From Ruegeria sp. HKCCD8929 (GTDB lineage Bacteria; Pseudomonadota; Alphaproteobacteria; Rhodobacterales; Rhodobacteraceae): DNA of 64,000 bases. Below the pieces are notes generated by a model. That model made no database searches, had not been told where the DNA came from, and saw nothing but the letters and a program-made list of their open reading frames with translations. Location: contig NZ_WPZY01000002.1 of the NCBI RefSeq assembly GCF_013031405.1, forward strand, positions 124,001-188,000, written 5' to 3'. Made by a program: the position numbers and the translations under genes. Within the stretch, counting starts at the first letter, position 1, and the number at the start of each line of letters is the position of its first letter. Of this stretch, positions 18,464 to 26,641 are shown piece by piece.

Positions 18464-18886
18464 TCAGCCGGATATCCTCCGCATCGCCGCCTCCAGCGGA
18501 CCCTGCCGGAAAGCACGGCCCCAGATCATCGCGTAGAGCGAACGAAACACGCAAAATCCCAACCCGATGACCATGATCCGACGCGCGGTGAGCGCGCCGT
18601 TCAGCAGCCCCAGCGGCTCCAGCATACCCATGCCCAGCAGGATATGCGCCACATAAAGCGTCAGGCTTTGACGTCCCGGAGCCGTCAGGCCCGCGGACGG
18701 GGCGCCCAGCGTCACCCCGATCCCCGCCAGCACCACGAACAGCGGCGGCGCGGCCCTCAAGGCTGCCGATCAGGACCGAGTCCCAATCGGAGCCATCGGG
18801 CACATTGGCGGCGATGCGGAAATTGACCAGCACCATGCCGCAAAAGGCCAGACACCGCCCGCATCCAGCCCGTGCAGACGTGTCAC
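18464..18886 (-). pseudogene. DUF418 membrane protein, decayed (two frameshifts and internal deletion)
   Basis: Pieces of a DUF418 membrane protein are readable in order. RLHGLDA follows a GTG that overlaps the mtnP stop (GTGA). After a shift near 18865 comes CLAFCGMVLVNFRIA through LEGRAAA. After a second shift near 18755 comes LFVVLAGIGVTLG, which jumps straight to the C-terminal SLTLYVAHILLGMG and ends in AFRQGPLEAAMRRISG, the family's usual terminus. An intact member is about 350-400 aa; roughly 200 codons of the middle are missing. No single frame can be translated. The overlap shows it was once coupled to mtnP. Confidence 0.82.
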
Positions 18887-19755
18887 AAGATGCGGCCCGC
18901 CACCGCATCCAGCTTGGCCAGCAGTGCCGGATCGCGTTTCTCGGGCGCGGTCAGGATGGCGTATTCCAGCGCCCGGTCGCAGCCATGGGGGCAGGGCGCG
19001 CGCTCGGCCCCCAGCAGCGCAGGCAGGCCCTTGACCAGCGCGCGGCCCCTCTCGGCATTGCCCGTCAGCGTGGCAATGATGGCGGTCACGTCCACCTCGC
19101 CATGATCGGGATGCCAGCTGTCATAATCGGTGACCATGGCGACCGAGGCGTAACACAGCTCGGCCTCGCGGGCGAGTTTCGCCTCGGGCATGTTGGTCAT
19201 GCCGATCACGTCGCACCCCCACTGCTCGCGGTACATCTTCGATTCGGCCAGCGTCGAGAATTGCGGGCCTTCCATCGCCAGATAAGTGCCGCCGCGATGG
19301 ATGTTGATGCCTGCCGCGCGGCCCGCGGTTTCGCAGGCGTCACCCAGGCGCGGGCAGGTGGGATGCGCCACGCTCACATGCGCCACGCAGCCGGTGCCGA
19401 AAAAGCTCTTGTCGCGGGCAAAGGTGCGGTCGATGAACTGATCGACGATGACGAAATCCCCCGGCGCCATATGCTCGCGGAACGACCCGCAGGCGGAAAC
19501 CGAGATCACATCCGTCACCCCCAGCCGCTTGAGCGCGTCGATATTGGCGCGATAGGGCACCTCGGTCGGCGAATGCACATGACCGCGCCCGTGGCGGGGC
19601 AGAAACGCCATCTCGACGCCACCCAGCGTGCCAGTCAGGATCTGGTCCGAGGGTGCGCCCCACGGGCCTTCCACCGTGACCCATTCCGGCTGCTCCAGCC
19701 CGTCGATCTCGTAGATGCCCGATCCGCCGATGACGGCGATTTTGGTGTTGGCCAC
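18883..19755 (-). CDS. mtnP: S-methyl-5'-thioadenosine phosphorylase
   Basis: MtnP (290 aa) splits methylthioadenosine into adenine and methylthioribose-1-phosphate. IAVIGGSGIYEIDGLE at the N-terminus, RHGRGHVHSP, SVSACGSFRE and MEGPQFSTLAESKMYR are family signatures, and TDYDSWHPDHGEVDV supplies the base-binding Asp region that favours an adenine-type substrate. The adenine released is the substrate of Apt encoded on the same strand about 1.3 kb further on. Confidence 0.96.
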   Translation of the reverse strand: MANTKIAVIGGSGIYEIDGLEQPEWVTVEGPWGAPSDQILTGTLGGVEMAFLPRHGRGHVHSPTEVPYRANIDALKRLGVTDVISVSACGSFREHMAPGDFVIVDQFIDRTFARDKSFFGTGCVAHVSVAHPTCPRLGDACETAGRAAGINIHRGGTYLAMEGPQFSTLAESKMYREQWGCDVIGMTNMPEAKLAREAELCYASVAMVTDYDSWHPDHGEVDVTAIIATLTGNAERGRALVKGLPALLGAERAPCPHGCDRALEYAILTAPEKRDPALLAKLDAVAGRIL

Positions 19756-19834
19756 GTGCGCTCTCCCTGCCTGTGCGTCGGAATTATGCGAATGTTGTGG
19801 GCGCTTGCGCAGGGTTTTTCAAGCGCGACGCGGG

Positions 19835-20395
19835 TCAGTTCCGGGCGGGGATCAGGTTGCGCACACGGGATTGCGTGTTGAAATCCGTCCACGCGTCGCC
19901 AAAGCCGTCCAGCAGCCAGGTCAGGTCCTGCGCCTGCCCATGACGGTCGCGAAAGGTGAAGCGAAAGGCGGTGCCGCCCTGCATGGCGTCGATCAGCCCC
20001 TGCGCCGCGTTCCGCTCAAAGACACAGCTCAGCCCGGTCAGGCATCCGGGCCGCCGGGTGCGCCAGACCTCGCCTGCCTCCCCTTCGATGCGAAAGCCCG
20101 AGGGGTGAAACAGCGTGCCCGCCTCCATCCCGAATTCCACCTTGTAGCCCTCGGTCTCGGGCGTGATGAACAGGAACTGCGCGGCAAAGGCGGGGCGCGG
20201 GGAAAACACGTCGACCCGGCGGATGTAACAGCGCTGGCGCAGCGCGCCGTCTTCTTCGCGCTCGTCGCACATCGAATTCCAGATGCCGAAGATCTGGTGA
20301 TGCGTCACGCGCCAGTTGCCGGGCGTGTCATTGCCCTGCAGGTCTTGCGCCAGCACCGGGTGGGCCAGCAGCATGAGAAGGATCAGCCATCGCAT
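19835..20395 (-). CDS. Invasion-associated locus B (IalB)-like periplasmic protein
   Basis: A 186-aa exported protein with a signal peptide (MRWLILLMLLAHPVLAQD). The layout resembles the IalB family: the early W-x-V segment, two cysteine pairs (SMCDE...QRCYIR and GCLTGLSCVF), and an alternating beta-strand pattern. Family function is unsettled. It is divergent from the SulP gene with a 166-base spacer that must hold both promoters. Confidence 0.65.
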   Translation of the reverse strand: MRWLILLMLLAHPVLAQDLQGNDTPGNWRVTHHQIFGIWNSMCDEREEDGALRQRCYIRRVDVFSPRPAFAAQFLFITPETEGYKVEFGMEAGTLFHPSGFRIEGEAGEVWRTRRPGCLTGLSCVFERNAAQGLIDAMQGGTAFRFTFRDRHGQAQDLTWLLDGFGDAWTDFNTQSRVRNLIPARN

Positions 20396-20561
20396 GATTC
20401 AGGCTTGTCCCAGCCTTCTAGCTCAGGCAAGTCACGTTGCCGCGAGCGTCAAGCCATGCGGTGGTCGCATGGCAGTGTCCCGCTGGCTGCTGTGGCTCGC
20501 GCGGGAACAAGTCGTTAAAAAGCCCAATCGCGCGAACACATCCTCATGACAGGACCGATCC

Positions 20562-22196
20562 ATGCCCCGAGCCATACTGGCAAGTTTTGCCAATCGCCTA
20601 GCCGTTCCCGATCTGCGCTGGATGCCCGACGAAGGGCTGACACTCTCGCGGCTGCGGATCGAGCTGCTGTCCGGCCTGACCGTGGCGCTGGCGCTGGTGC
20701 CCGAGGCGGTGGCCTTTGCCTTTGTTGCCGGGGTGCACCCGCTGGTGGGGCTCTACGCGGCCTTTCTGGTGGGCCTGATCACCGCGCTCATCGGCGGGCG
20801 TCCCGGCATGATCTCGGGCGCGACCGGCGCGCTGGCGGTGGTGATGGTGGCGCTGGTGGCTCAGCACGGGGTGGAATACCTGTTCGCGACCGTGGTGCTG
20901 ATGGGCATCATTCAGATCATCGCAGGCGCGATGCATTGGGGCCGGTTCATCCGGTTAGTTCCACATCCGGTGATGCTGGGCTTTGTCAATGGTCTGGCCA
21001 TCGTGATCTTTCTGGCGCAGCTGGGGCAGTTCAAGGTGCCAGGGTCGATGGAAAACACCGGGCACGGCATGGGCGGTGGCGAGTGGCTGTCGGGGCTGCA
21101 ACTAAACACCATGCTGGGGCTTGTGGGGCTGACCATGGCAGTGATCTGGGTGATGCCGCGTGTCACCCGCATCGTGCCCGCCCCGCTGGCCGGGATCGTG
21201 GTCGTGGCGGCGCTGGTGATCGGGCTGGGGCTGGACGTGCCGCGCGTGGGCGATCTGGCCTCGATCGAGGGCGGGCTGCCTGCGCTCCATATCCCGATGG
21301 TGCCGCTCAGCTGGGAGACCTTCGAGATTATTCTGCCTTATTCGGTCATTCTGGCCGCCATCGGCCTGATCGAATCGCTGCTGACCCTCAACCTTGTGGG
21401 TGAGATCACCGGCAAGCGCGGCGGCGCCAGCCAGGAGTGTATCGCGCAGGGCGTGGCCAACACCGTCACCGGCTTCTTCGGCGGCATGGGCGGCTGCGCG
21501 ATGATCGGCCAGTCGATGATCAACGTGAAATCCGGCGGCCGCACCCGTGTGGCCGGGATCGCGGCGGCGCTGTTCCTGCTGATCTTCATCCTGTTCGCCG
21601 CACCGCTGATCGAGCAGATCCCGCTGGCGGCCCTGGTCGGCGTGATGTTCATGGTGGTGATCGGAACCTTTGCATGGAACTCGTTCAACATCATGCGCAA
21701 GGTGCCGCTGATGGACGCTTTTGTCATCGTGCTGGTGACCGTCGTGACCGTGATGGAAGACCTCGCCGTTGCCGTGGTCGTCGGCGTGATCGTCTCGGCG
21801 CTGGCCTATGCCTGGAACAACGCCAAGCGCATCCATGCCGTGACCCGCGCCTCGGAGACGGAAAAGGGGGCGAAGGTGTACGAAATTCAGGGACCGCTGT
21901 TCTTTGGCTCGTCGGACGGGTTCGTGGAACTGTTCGAGGTTGAGGCCGACCCCGAAACGGTGATCGTGGATTTCGCCGAGAGCCGCGTGGTGGACCAATC
22001 CGCCTTGCAGGCCATCGAGAACGTTGCCGCGAAATACGAGGCAGCGGGCAAGCGCGTGATGCTGCGGCATCTGAGCCGGGACTGCCACAAGCTGCTGAAC
22101 AAGGCCGGCCACCTTATGGTCGACAGCGACGACGACCCGGATTACGGGCTCGCGGTGGACTATTCGGTCCGCACCGGCATTCTGGGCGGGCACTGA
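20562..22196 (+). CDS. SulP family anion permease with STAS domain
   Basis: A 544-aa transporter of the SLC26/SulP family. The membrane domain (about residues 30-400) begins with SGLTVALALVPEAVAFAFVAG, the family's signature region. The C-terminal STAS domain (about 430-540) has VVDQSALQAIENVAAKYEAAG. Members carry sulfate, bicarbonate or dicarboxylates; nothing nearby fixes the substrate. Start ATG at 20562 follows a short spacer after a weak GACAGGACC site. Confidence 0.92.
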   Translation: MPRAILASFANRLAVPDLRWMPDEGLTLSRLRIELLSGLTVALALVPEAVAFAFVAGVHPLVGLYAAFLVGLITALIGGRPGMISGATGALAVVMVALVAQHGVEYLFATVVLMGIIQIIAGAMHWGRFIRLVPHPVMLGFVNGLAIVIFLAQLGQFKVPGSMENTGHGMGGGEWLSGLQLNTMLGLVGLTMAVIWVMPRVTRIVPAPLAGIVVVAALVIGLGLDVPRVGDLASIEGGLPALHIPMVPLSWETFEIILPYSVILAAIGLIESLLTLNLVGEITGKRGGASQECIAQGVANTVTGFFGGMGGCAMIGQSMINVKSGGRTRVAGIAAALFLLIFILFAAPLIEQIPLAALVGVMFMVVIGTFAWNSFNIMRKVPLMDAFVIVLVTVVTVMEDLAVAVVVGVIVSALAYAWNNAKRIHAVTRASETEKGAKVYEIQGPLFFGSSDGFVELFEVEADPETVIVDFAESRVVDQSALQAIENVAAKYEAAGKRVMLRHLSRDCHKLLNKAGHLMVDSDDDPDYGLAVDYSVRTGILGGH

Positions 22197-22212
22197 ACCG
22201 CTACCAAAATGA

Positions 22213-22370
22213 GTGCGCCATTCGGCGCACGCTCGATTGTTTTTTGCGAGGCTCTGCCTCGCGCTCCGGGATATTTATGAACAGAAGAAGCAGGCGCGCG
22301 CGCAATCCTTCTTCTGTTTGAAAATATCCCGGGGGAATCGCCAACGGCGATGGGGGCAGAGCCCCCTATG
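22213..22370. repeat. Nested inverted-repeat cluster with two opposed copies of the dispersed repeat
   Basis: Four hairpins lie in 160 bases between the SulP gene and the flavin reductase gene, which converge here. They are GTGCGCC/GGCGCAC (22213-22230), GCGAGGC/GCCTCGC (22246-22262), a long one whose arms are CCGGGATATTT...AACAGAAGAAG (22265-22290) and its complement (22309-22333), and GGGGGC/GCCCCC (22352-22366). The long arms are opposed copies of the dispersed repeat family. It probably acts as a two-way terminator. Confidence 0.75.
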
Positions 22371-22379
22371 CGCGATGCA

Positions 22380-22985
22380 TCAGTCGTCTGGACGTTTGAG
22401 TGAGAACAGATCGGTCACCACCGAGTAGTCGCGATACCCCAGCCGCGCCAAAGGCTGAAACGTGGTTACGTCGAACCGTCCGTCGCGCAGGCAATCGTCG
22501 CGCAGGTGGATGCCGATGACCTCTCCGAACATCACCCGGTTGGCCTCGCCCGGCAGGGTCACGATCTGTGTCAGCCTGCATTCCAGCGCCGCCGGGGCGC
22601 CGTCGATCCGGGCGCAGGGGATGGTTTCGCACTGGATGGGCGTCAGGCCCGCATGGGCGAACTCGTCCGTTCCCTTGGGCAGCGTCGCCGAGCTGGCGTT
22701 CATTGCATCGCGCTGGCCGTATTCCACGATATTGACGCAGAACACGCCGGTCGCCTCGATATTGGCCATGCTGTCCTTGGTGCCGTTCTGATCGGGCTTG
22801 GCCCCGGTCGAGGCAAACATCACCTGGGGCGGCGTATAGGCGACGCCATTGAAAAAGGAATACGGCGCCAGGTTGTTGACCCCGTCTGCATCACGGGTCG
22901 AGATCCAGCCGATGGGCCGCGGCGTGATGATCGCGTTGAACGGGTTGTGTGGCAGGCCGTGGCCGTCTTCGGGGCGGTAGAACAT
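22380..22985 (-). CDS. Flavin reductase-like FMN-binding protein
   Basis: A 201-aa split-barrel protein of the flavin reductase domain group. NPFNAIITPRPIGWISTRDA near the N-terminus and the MFASTGAKPD and GVFCVNIVEYGQRDAMNASS stretches are typical of the subfamily related to DIM6/NTAB proteins. ATG at 22985 (MFYRPEDGHGLPHNPF) fits the subfamily's N-terminus better than the longer frame. No partner monooxygenase is near, so the role is open. Confidence 0.85.
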   Translation of the reverse strand: MFYRPEDGHGLPHNPFNAIITPRPIGWISTRDADGVNNLAPYSFFNGVAYTPPQVMFASTGAKPDQNGTKDSMANIEATGVFCVNIVEYGQRDAMNASSATLPKGTDEFAHAGLTPIQCETIPCARIDGAPAALECRLTQIVTLPGEANRVMFGEVIGIHLRDDCLRDGRFDVTTFQPLARLGYRDYSVVTDLFSLKRPDD

Positions 22986-23058
22986 TCCGGTCTCCAAGCG
23001 TTTGCCCAAGGCGTAACGAAGTGCTAGGGCGATTGCCACATATGAAAAGAGGGCAGGG

Positions 23059-23553
23059 GTGCAGCGGTTCGGGATCAGGCCGGAGGAACCGGACGATTGG
23101 TGGGAGGTCGAGGCCCTCTACGACCTGTGCTTTGCGCCGGGGCGCGAAGCGCTGTCCTCGTACCGTCTGCGCGACGAGGTGCCGCCGGTTGCGGGCCTGT
23201 CGATGGTGGTGCGCGATGGTGAGGGCATTCTGGCCGGTGCCATCCGCTTCTGGCCGGTCCATGTCGGCGCCGCCGACGCGCTGCTTTTGGGCCCCGTGGC
23301 CGTGCACCCGACCCATCAGGGCGAAGGTCTGGGCGGTTTCCTGATCCGCGAGGGGCTGGAGGCGGGCCGGACCAGAGGCTGGCAGCGGGTCATACTGGTG
23401 GGGGATGCGCCCTACTACGCACGGTTCGGCTTTGCCCGTCTGGACGGTGTCGAGATGCCGCCGCCGACCAACCCCGAGCGGGTTCTGGGGATGGAATTGG
23501 CACCCGGCGCATGGGACCGCGTGTGCGGTGCAGTGACCCGGTGGGACCGCTAG
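23059..23553 (+). CDS. GNAT acetyltransferase, YhbS-like
   Basis: A 164-aa N-acetyltransferase. The acetyl-CoA loop VAVHPTHQGEGLGGFLIREG and the downstream YYARFGFARL motif are those of the YhbS/COG3153 group. The start is a GTG at 23059, preceded by AAAGAGGGCAGGG; an ATG at 23042 is out of frame. Substrate unknown. It is divergent from the flavin reductase gene. Confidence 0.86.
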   Translation: MQRFGIRPEEPDDWWEVEALYDLCFAPGREALSSYRLRDEVPPVAGLSMVVRDGEGILAGAIRFWPVHVGAADALLLGPVAVHPTHQGEGLGGFLIREGLEAGRTRGWQRVILVGDAPYYARFGFARLDGVEMPPPTNPERVLGMELAPGAWDRVCGAVTRWDR

Positions 23554-23629
23554 GATCAATGCTTCCTGACCGTTAACCCATTGAAACCGGCGCGGGGCGT
23601 ACCGATCTTTTCATGCAAGGAGGAGCCCC

Positions 23630-24388
23630 ATGCAAGACATCGTTCTGGTAGAGCAGGTGGATCCGGAGGCTGAGCTGGACCGGCTGGCGGCGCAGTACCG
23701 TGCGGCTGGCGGGGCAGGTGTGCGGCTGCTGAACCGGTTGGGCGGCAAGGCCGAATCCCTGCTGGATCAGTTGCCGCCACAGGTGCGCGACGGGCTGACC
23801 GGGGCAACCGAGCAGGCGCTGTGGATCGCGATGCGCACGGCGGATGTGTCGCGCCGGGCGGTGCCCGACCAGAAACCCTGGGTGAACACCGCGGCGACGA
23901 CCGCGATGGGCGCAGTTGGCGGTTTTGGCGGGCTGCACACCTCGCTGGTCGAGCTTCCGATCACCACGACGATGCTGCTGCGCGCCATTCAGGGCGCGGC
24001 GGCGGAAGAAGGGTTCGATCCCGCAGCCGAGAACGTGAAATTCGATTGTATCCGCGTGCTCTCCGCTGCCGGGCCTCTGGCCGAGGATGACGGCGCCGAT
24101 CTGGGCTTTTTCTCGGTCCGGTTGACCCTGACCGGCGGCGCGATGCAGCGCCTGATCGCCCAGGTGGCCCCGCGCCTGGCAACCGCCCTGGGTCAGAAGC
24201 TGGCGGCGCAGGCGGTGCCGGTGCTGGGCGCGGTCGCCGGAGGCGGGACGAACTATGTCTATACCCGCTATTATCAGCAGGTGGCGCGGGTGCATTTCGG
24301 CCTGCGCAGACTGGCCATTGACGCCGATATCCCGCACGAGAAACTGGTCGGGCAACTGGCCCGGCGGATGGATGCGAAACTGCCCTGA
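23630..24388 (+). CDS. EcsC family protein
   Basis: A 252-aa protein that resembles EcsC, named after the third gene of the Bacillus ecs locus. Typical stretches are ATEQALWIAMRTADVSRR, a glycine-rich segment (AMGAVGGFGGLHTSLVELP), PITTTMLLRAIQGAAAEEG and the C-terminal VARVHFGLRRLAIDADIPHE. A strong AAGGAGGAGCCCC ribosome-binding site precedes the ATG. The biochemical function of the family is not established. Confidence 0.82.
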   Translation: MQDIVLVEQVDPEAELDRLAAQYRAAGGAGVRLLNRLGGKAESLLDQLPPQVRDGLTGATEQALWIAMRTADVSRRAVPDQKPWVNTAATTAMGAVGGFGGLHTSLVELPITTTMLLRAIQGAAAEEGFDPAAENVKFDCIRVLSAAGPLAEDDGADLGFFSVRLTLTGGAMQRLIAQVAPRLATALGQKLAAQAVPVLGAVAGGGTNYVYTRYYQQVARVHFGLRRLAIDADIPHEKLVGQLARRMDAKLP

Positions 24389-24504
24389 ACCGGCGGGCGC
24401 CCTTGGCGCATGTGTTCCCCGAATGCCACTATATCTTGCGGTATGGCTTTGTTCGGACCTGTCATTTTGCGGCACATGGCCTATCTTGAGTGCAGGAGGT
24501 GGAC

Positions 24505-24969
24505 ATGGGTTCCAAACCGTCGGCCGGAATGCACAAGGGGATCGGAAAGGCGCCACCCCTCATCCAATACGGCGCATTGTGCTATCGCATAGATGACCGC
24601 AAACCCCAGATTTTGCTGGTGACCTCGCGCGGGACGGGGCGCTGGGTGGTTCCCAAGGGCTGGCCCATGGAACAGCTCGGCGGGGCCGGGACCGCCGCCC
24701 GCGAAGCCTGGGAAGAGGCCGGTGTGGTCGGCACCTTTCAGCCGCGTTGTCTGGGGCAGTTCGTCTATACAAAGATGCGCGCCAGCAAGGGGGATGTGCC
24801 GATCATGGTGCAGGTCTACCCGGTGCTCGTGCGCCGCCTTGCACGCGAGTTTCCCGAAAGCGGCCAGCGCCGGCGCAAGTGGTTTTCGCCCAACAAAGCA
24901 TCAATGCGTGTGGATGAGCCCGAATTGTCGCGGATTCTGCGCAGCTTTCACCCCCGGGTGCTTCACTAG
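24505..24969 (+). CDS. NUDIX hydrolase
   Basis: A 154-aa hydrolase with the Nudix helix of the diphosphoinositol-polyphosphate/diadenosine type: PKGWPMEQLGGAGTAAREAW then EEAGVVG. The REAWEEAG core holds the metal-binding glutamates. ATG at 24505 is set 6 bases after AGGAGGT; a GTG at 24490 is less well placed. Substrate not predictable beyond a nucleoside or inositol diphosphate linkage. Confidence 0.88.
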   Translation: MGSKPSAGMHKGIGKAPPLIQYGALCYRIDDRKPQILLVTSRGTGRWVVPKGWPMEQLGGAGTAAREAWEEAGVVGTFQPRCLGQFVYTKMRASKGDVPIMVQVYPVLVRRLAREFPESGQRRRKWFSPNKASMRVDEPELSRILRSFHPRVLH

Positions 24970-25039
24970 ATGCGGAACAAGGCTTGATCTTGTCGGGTCA
25001 CTGGATATCTATTCATGGACCTGTCACATTGAGCGGACC

Positions 25040-25486
25040 ATGATTCAATACGCCCTTAAATGCAGCGAAGGCCACAGTTTTGACAGCTGGTTCCAGTCGG
25101 CGGAGGCTTACGAAAAGCTGTCCGCCGCCGGTCTTGTGTCCTGTGCGGTATGCGGCGGAACCGATGTTGAAAAGGCGGTCATGACGCCTCGGGTGCGACC
25201 GGCCCGGAGTGAGGCACAGGGTGAGCAACGGCCATGCGAGGAACGTCCCCTGACCGCCCCTGCATCCGCCGCCGAGCAGGCAGTGGCCGAGTTGCGCCGC
25301 AAGGTTGAAGAAAATTCCGACTATGTGGGCAAGGATTTCGCCACCGAGGCCCGCAAGATCCATCTGGGCGAGGCGCCGGATCGCGCGATCTACGGCGAGG
25401 CCAAGATGGATGAGGCCAAGGCCCTGATCGAAGAGGGCGTACCGGTGGCGCCGCTGCCGTTCCTGCCGAACCGAAAGACCAACTGA
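25040..25486 (+). CDS. DUF1178 family protein
   Basis: A 148-aa protein matching the DUF1178 pattern: MIQYALKCSEGHSFDSWF at the start, then a CAVCGG zinc-like pair near residue 36, a variable middle, and the conserved C-terminal YVGKDFATEARKIHLGE and AIYGEAKMDEAKALIEEG. The start ATG at 25040 coincides with the family's N-terminus. It is 2 bases from the next gene. Function is unknown. Confidence 0.85.
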   Translation: MIQYALKCSEGHSFDSWFQSAEAYEKLSAAGLVSCAVCGGTDVEKAVMTPRVRPARSEAQGEQRPCEERPLTAPASAAEQAVAELRRKVEENSDYVGKDFATEARKIHLGEAPDRAIYGEAKMDEAKALIEEGVPVAPLPFLPNRKTN

Positions 25487-25488
25487 CC

Positions 25489-26127
25489 ATGCACGTGGTT
25501 GTCACCGGGGCCAATCGCGGCATAGGCCGGGCCCTGGCGGAACACTATCGCGCTGCCGGTTGTGAGGTGACCGGCACCGCCCGCGATGGCAGCGAAGCCA
25601 TCCCGCTGGATGTGACCGACCCCGCGCAGCACAGCGATATGGCGAAGGTGCTCGCCGGAAAACCTGTTGATTTGCTGGTCTGCAACGCGGGTGTCTATCT
25701 GGACAAGACGCAGGGCATGGACGGCTATCCGGCCGAGATGTGGGCCCAGACCTTTGCCGCCAATGTCACCGGTGTGTTTCTGACCGTGCAGGCGCTGCTG
25801 CCCAATCTGAAGGCCGCGCAGGGCAAGATCGCCATTCTCTCATCGCAGATGGCCTCGCACACCCGCGCGCCGGGCGGCAGCTACATCTACCGCGCGTCCA
25901 AGGCCGCCTCGCTCAATCTGGGCCGGAACCTGGCGGTAGATCTGCGGCCCGACGGGGTCGCGGTCGGCATCTATCATCCGGGCTGGGTCAAGACCGACAT
26001 GGGCGGCAGCGGTGCCGAAATCACCGTGGATGAGGCCGTGGACGGGCTGAGCCAACGCTTCGATACGCTCTCCCTCGACACCACCGGCTGCTTTGAGACC
26101 TGGGACGGCCGCACGCACCCTTACTGA
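25489..26127 (+). CDS. Short-chain dehydrogenase/reductase
   Basis: A 212-aa classical SDR. The NAD(P)-binding TGANRGIGRALAEHY, the NAG motif (LLVCNAGVYLD), the catalytic Ser (ILSSQMASH) and YRASK with Tyr and Lys are all present, followed by HPGWVKTDMGG. It starts 2 bases after the DUF1178 gene, so they form an operon. Substrate not predictable. Its last 7 bases overlap the tail of the convergent gene. Confidence 0.9.
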   Translation: MHVVVTGANRGIGRALAEHYRAAGCEVTGTARDGSEAIPLDVTDPAQHSDMAKVLAGKPVDLLVCNAGVYLDKTQGMDGYPAEMWAQTFAANVTGVFLTVQALLPNLKAAQGKIAILSSQMASHTRAPGGSYIYRASKAASLNLGRNLAVDLRPDGVAVGIYHPGWVKTDMGGSGAEITVDEAVDGLSQRFDTLSLDTTGCFETWDGRTHPY

Positions 26128-26477
26128 GTGGCAACCGCCGCCTTGGGGATTTCATAAACCTCGCCGGGGTCGATGAAGATGATTAGCATGTCGCCCCGGA
26201 TCTCGGTGGTCATCTTGGACGTCGAGCTGGATGACGTGGCCTCTCCACCCTCGAAATAGATGCGCCGCACCTCGCCGGTCTTCAATTGTACCGCCAGCGT
26301 GGCAGACCCGTCATCCTTGCGGCGCAGCTCGGCAGGGCAGTCACCCACGGGATCGCCTGCCAGCGCGGTGCAGGGCACGGTGCCAAGCACATTCTGCCCG
26401 TCCGTTCCCGATACCGTCGGAGCCTGGGCCACGGCCTGGGTTGAGATCAGGGCAAGGGCGGGAATCAGACGATACAT
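26121..26477 (-). CDS. Small exported hypothetical protein
   Basis: I do not recognise this 118-aa protein. It has a clear signal peptide (MYRLIPALALISTQAVAQAP) and a mature part of about 98 residues with two cysteines (VPCTA, GDCPAEL) that could form a disulfide. A Ser/Thr-rich patch (TSSSSTSK) precedes a hydrophobic strand. ATG at 26477 is chosen because the signal peptide begins there. It is convergent with and overlaps the SDR gene. Confidence 0.75.
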   Translation of the reverse strand: MYRLIPALALISTQAVAQAPTVSGTDGQNVLGTVPCTALAGDPVGDCPAELRRKDDGSATLAVQLKTGEVRRIYFEGGEATSSSSTSKMTTEIRGDMLIIFIDPGEVYEIPKAAVATQ

Positions 26478-26641
26478 GCGGAACCTCTTGATTTGAAAGG
26501 ACGCGCACACGCTGGCACCGGCGCCGGACAATGTAAAGCCGCCCATCGGGCGGCGCGGCTCCTTTGGCCACTTGCCCTTACGGCCCCCCTCGCATATGAG
26601 GCACGGGACCGGAATTCCCAGGCGCGGAGACACTCGGACCC

